A stretch of DNA of 8,662 nt from Coprothermobacter sp. (GTDB lineage Bacteria > Coprothermobacterota > Coprothermobacteria > Coprothermobacterales > Coprothermobacteraceae). The stretch lies in assembly GCA_003476705.1 (NCBI GenBank), contig DMVM01000038.1:1-8662 (forward strand). Reading direction: 5' to 3'. The notes beneath the pieces were generated by a model that saw nothing but the letters and a program-made list of their open reading frames with translations, did not search any database and was not told where the DNA came from. Of the stretch, positions 5,340 to 8,662 are shown in pieces (positions within the stretch are counted from its first letter, which is position 1; each line of letters opens with the position of its first letter). Made by a program: the position numbers and the translations under genes.

Positions 5340-6875
5340 TTATTCCCATTCAATGGTTCCAGGTGGCTTTGAAGTGATGTCATAAACAACTCTAGAAATC
5401 TCTGGAATTTCGCTAATAAGCGAACTGGCGATCTTGTCTAACAGCTCAGGTGAAGCTTTGTACCAGTCAGCCGTCATAGCATCCACACTTTGAACCATTC
5501 TAACAGCAAGCACCCATCCGTAGTGGCGTGCGTCACCTTTCACACCCACGCTTTTCACACCCGTGAAAACGGGAAATGCTTGCCACAAATCGTTGTAGAC
5601 CCCTTCCTCTTTAAGCAAGCGCTCTAAAACGCTGTGAGCTCTACGTAAGATGTCTAAGTATTCTTCCTTCACAGGACCTGTAGTACGTACAGCCAGCCCT
5701 GGACCAGGAAACGGGTGGCGCATCAGAAAGTCCTCAGGAATGCCAAGCCATTTTCCCATGTTCCTAACCTCATCTTTATAAAGCCACCTTAAAGGTTCTA
5801 GCAGCTTCAGTCCCAAACTTTGGGGCAGACCGCCCACATTGTGATGAGATTTTATGACACTGGCACTGCCTTCTCCACTCTCTATCACATCGGGATAAAG
5901 GGTCCCCTGGAGCAGGAAATCGAAATGCCCCAAGTTTCCAGCCTCTTCTTCAAACACTTGAATGAACAGATTTCCTATGATTTTTCTCTTTTGCTCAGGG
6001 TCGGTAACGCCTTCTAAGGCTTTTAAGAACCGCTCCTTTGCATCCACCACCTTTATTTTTAAGCCCAGTTGTTTACTCAAATTTCTAACGTGTGCTTCAT
6101 CTTCAGCACGCTGCAGTCCCGTATCAATGTAGAGGCACTGCAGTCTACCGCAGCCCAATGCCCTGTGGGTGAGCACTGCCGCAACAGCGGAATCCACACC
6201 CCCACTGAGCGCGCCAAGTACCACGCCGTTTTCCCCCACAGTTTCCCTAATTTCCCTTATGGCTTCACTGACGTAGTCTGTTATGTTCCAGTTCACTTCA
6301 GCTTTGGCCACACCAAAAACAAAATTCTTTAATAGGGCATTCCCAAACTGCGTATGAGCCACCTCAGGGTGAAACTGCACAGCATAAAACAAAGGTTCCT
6401 TTTGAAATGCTGCTAAAGGACAATGCTCCGTACTTGCGCTTACTTCAAACCCGCTGGGCAGCTCCACTACTTGGTCTCCGTGGCTCATCCACACATCCTG
6501 CGCAGTGGGAGTGCCAGTAAAAAGTGGCTCGGAGTTTCTTACAACAAGTTTGGTTCTACCGTATTCACCACCGGGAGCAGTGCCCACCTTGCCACCAAGC
6601 AAGTGTGCCATGAGCTGAGCACCGTAGCAGATGCCCAGCACGGGTTTTGTAACGTTCCTGAAAAACTCTGCTGGCAACTGAGGTGCGTTCTCGTTATAAA
6701 CTGAGGCAGGACCTCCAGAAAGCACAACAGCTTTCACCAAGGGGTCGTCAAGTACTTCCTGCCACTGCCAGTAAGGAACAATCTCAGCGTAAACGCCTAA
6801 ATCCCTGATGCGCCGACTTATCAGGTGCGCATACTGCCCTCCGAAATCAATAACAGCTACTCCTTCTCGTTTCAT
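5340..6875 (-). CDS. guaA: GMP synthase (glutamine-hydrolysing)
   Basis: GuaA makes GMP from XMP, ATP and glutamine in the cytoplasm, the last step of guanine nucleotide synthesis. The 511 residues match the usual length. The N-terminal class I glutamine amidotransferase domain has the oxyanion and nucleophile loop GICYGAQ with Cys83, and His169 and Glu171 in VQFHPEV, completing the triad. The ATP pyrophosphatase domain has the PP-loop SGGVDS (224-229), then LQGTLYPDVIES, SHHNVGG and HPFPGPGLAVR, all typical. The C-terminal dimerisation domain ends in SKPPGTIEWE, the standard end that contacts XMP. The start is ATG 6875. GGAGG lies 12 bases upstream inside the end of guaB, and the gap to the guaB stop is seven bases. 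The two are therefore one operon with guaB first, closed by the hairpin at 5287-5321. No truncation or missing residue is seen. Confidence 0.98.
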   Translation of the reverse strand: MKREGVAVIDFGGQYAHLISRRIRDLGVYAEIVPYWQWQEVLDDPLVKAVVLSGGPASVYNENAPQLPAEFFRNVTKPVLGICYGAQLMAHLLGGKVGTAPGGEYGRTKLVVRNSEPLFTGTPTAQDVWMSHGDQVVELPSGFEVSASTEHCPLAAFQKEPLFYAVQFHPEVAHTQFGNALLKNFVFGVAKAEVNWNITDYVSEAIREIRETVGENGVVLGALSGGVDSAVAAVLTHRALGCGRLQCLYIDTGLQRAEDEAHVRNLSKQLGLKIKVVDAKERFLKALEGVTDPEQKRKIIGNLFIQVFEEEAGNLGHFDFLLQGTLYPDVIESGEGSASVIKSHHNVGGLPQSLGLKLLEPLRWLYKDEVRNMGKWLGIPEDFLMRHPFPGPGLAVRTTGPVKEEYLDILRRAHSVLERLLKEEGVYNDLWQAFPVFTGVKSVGVKGDARHYGWVLAVRMVQSVDAMTADWYKASPELLDKIASSLISEIPEISRVVYDITSKPPGTIEWE

Positions 6876-6882
6876 GACAACG

Positions 6883-8433
<1,551 letters not shown>

Positions 8434-8476
8434 TTAGACAACCTTAGTTGGCACAATTTTGCTTAGATGTTTTGCT

Positions 8477-8480
8477 TTAC
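8477..8480 (+). other. Probable IS200/IS605 target and left cleavage site TTAC
   Basis: TTAC lies 14 bases before an AAAG guide sequence at the foot of the left hairpin. In IS608 the transposase cuts after TTAC, which is recognised by pairing with an AAAG guide, so the same sequences in the same order suggest that the element begins at 8481. Confidence 0.55.
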
Positions 8481-8494
8481 GCTCCCACGCCGGG

Positions 8495-8518
8495 AAAGCC
8501 CACCCTTTCAAGGGTGGG
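8495..8518 (+). repeat. IS left-end hairpin with AAAG guide at its foot
   Basis: CCCACCCT (8499-8506) pairs with AGGGTGGG (8511-8518) around the loop TTCA, an 8-base-pair perfect stem (one more T-A pair is possible in the loop). AAAG abuts its 5' foot. GGATG (8517-8521) and CATCC (8527-8531) form a second, weaker hairpin overlapping the first, so the two may be alternatives. Hairpins of this sort are where the Y1 transposase dimer binds. Confidence 0.8.
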
Positions 8519-8575
8519 ATGAAAGGCATCCTGGCTTAGACTGTTAGGTATAATGCAGAGAACTAGTATTTGTAT

Positions 8576-8581
8576 TATAAT
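8576..8581 (+). promoter_or_regulatory. -10 box next to the transposase start
   Basis: TATAAT ends six bases before the transposase ATG, the same spacing as at the macro-domain gene, and no Shine-Dalgarno sequence is present. This would yield a leaderless mRNA. A second TATAAT at 8549-8554 is an alternative that would give a leader of about 27 bases. No clear -35 box was found for either. Confidence 0.5.
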
Positions 8582-8587
8582 AAAGCC

Positions 8588-8662
8588 ATGAACGGCAAAC
8601 GATGGAAACGATCAGCCACAACAGTATACAACATCGGCTACCACCTCATCTGGTGCCCTAAG
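8588..8662 (+). CDS. tnpA: IS200/IS605-family Y1 transposase TnpA, first 25 residues
   Basis: Only the first 25 codons are in the window, and the frame is open at the edge. The segment TTVYNIGYHLIWCPK (residues 11-25) is the characteristic first strand of IS200-like transposases, which usually read VYNLxYHLVWCPKYR. These enzymes are small (about 130-150 residues) HUH proteins that use one tyrosine to cut and join single-stranded element ends. The HUH motif and the tyrosine would lie downstream, so activity cannot be judged here. The start ATG 8588 has no ribosome-binding site. It lies about 70 bases after the left-end hairpin. Confidence 0.88.
   Translation, partial: MNGKRWKRSATTVYNIGYHLIWCPK

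Larger units (their letters stand above)
8481..8662 (+). mobile_element. Left end of an IS200/IS605-family insertion sequence (continues past window)
   Basis: From about 8481 the sequence has the layout of an IS200/IS605 left end. There is a short unpaired end, an AAAG guide (8495-8498), a GC-rich hairpin (8499-8518), then about 70 bases later the start of a Y1 transposase. Such elements have no terminal inverted repeats and move as single strands. It lies about 140 bases upstream of guaB and is oriented away from it. The right end and any tnpB are outside the window. Confidence 0.8.

Overview
This window looks like chromosomal DNA from an anaerobic, possibly thermophilic bacterium of moderate GC content (my impression is the mid-40s percent). 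It carries core translation and purine genes, short intergenic gaps, prepilin genes and a rubrerythrin-like ferritin. The overall style resembles Coprothermobacter, but that is an impression from memory and the sequence alone does not prove it.

Layout. Positions 1-525 (+) hold the 3' part of gatB, a subunit of the tRNA-dependent amidotransferase. Converging on it, and overlapping its last 11 bases, is a minus-strand run of three nested prepilin-like genes (2326 to 515). They read in the order of PilV-PilW-PilX or GspI-GspJ-GspK, the proteins that build the tip of a type IV pilus or type II secretion pseudopilus. A 21-base gap (2327-2347) separates them from a plus-strand cluster of four genes (2348-4788): a macro-domain protein, a membrane-anchored degenerate peptide-binding protein, a GNAT-like protein and a diiron ferritin-like protein. 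That gap holds overlapping -10 boxes facing both ways, each placed so that transcription would start at or next to the start codon.

Positions 4789-5286 have no intact gene. One frame, interrupted by stops, shows a P-loop and other similarities to the MutS ATPase domain, so this is probably a decayed gene. A two-way terminator (5287-5321) follows. The guaB-guaA operon (8340 to 5340, minus strand) comes next and encodes the two steps from IMP to GMP. It has a clear ribosome-binding site and -10 box.

The right edge (from about 8481) is the left end of an IS200/IS605-type element. It shows a subterminal hairpin, an AAAG guide sequence at the foot of the hairpin, a flanking TTAC site, and the first 25 codons of a Y1 transposase.

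The points most worth following up are the compact divergent leaderless promoter, the two-residue leader of the first prepilin, the unexplained macro/binding-protein/GNAT/ferritin cluster, and the probable MutS-family relic. I see no convincing new defence or CRISPR-like system.
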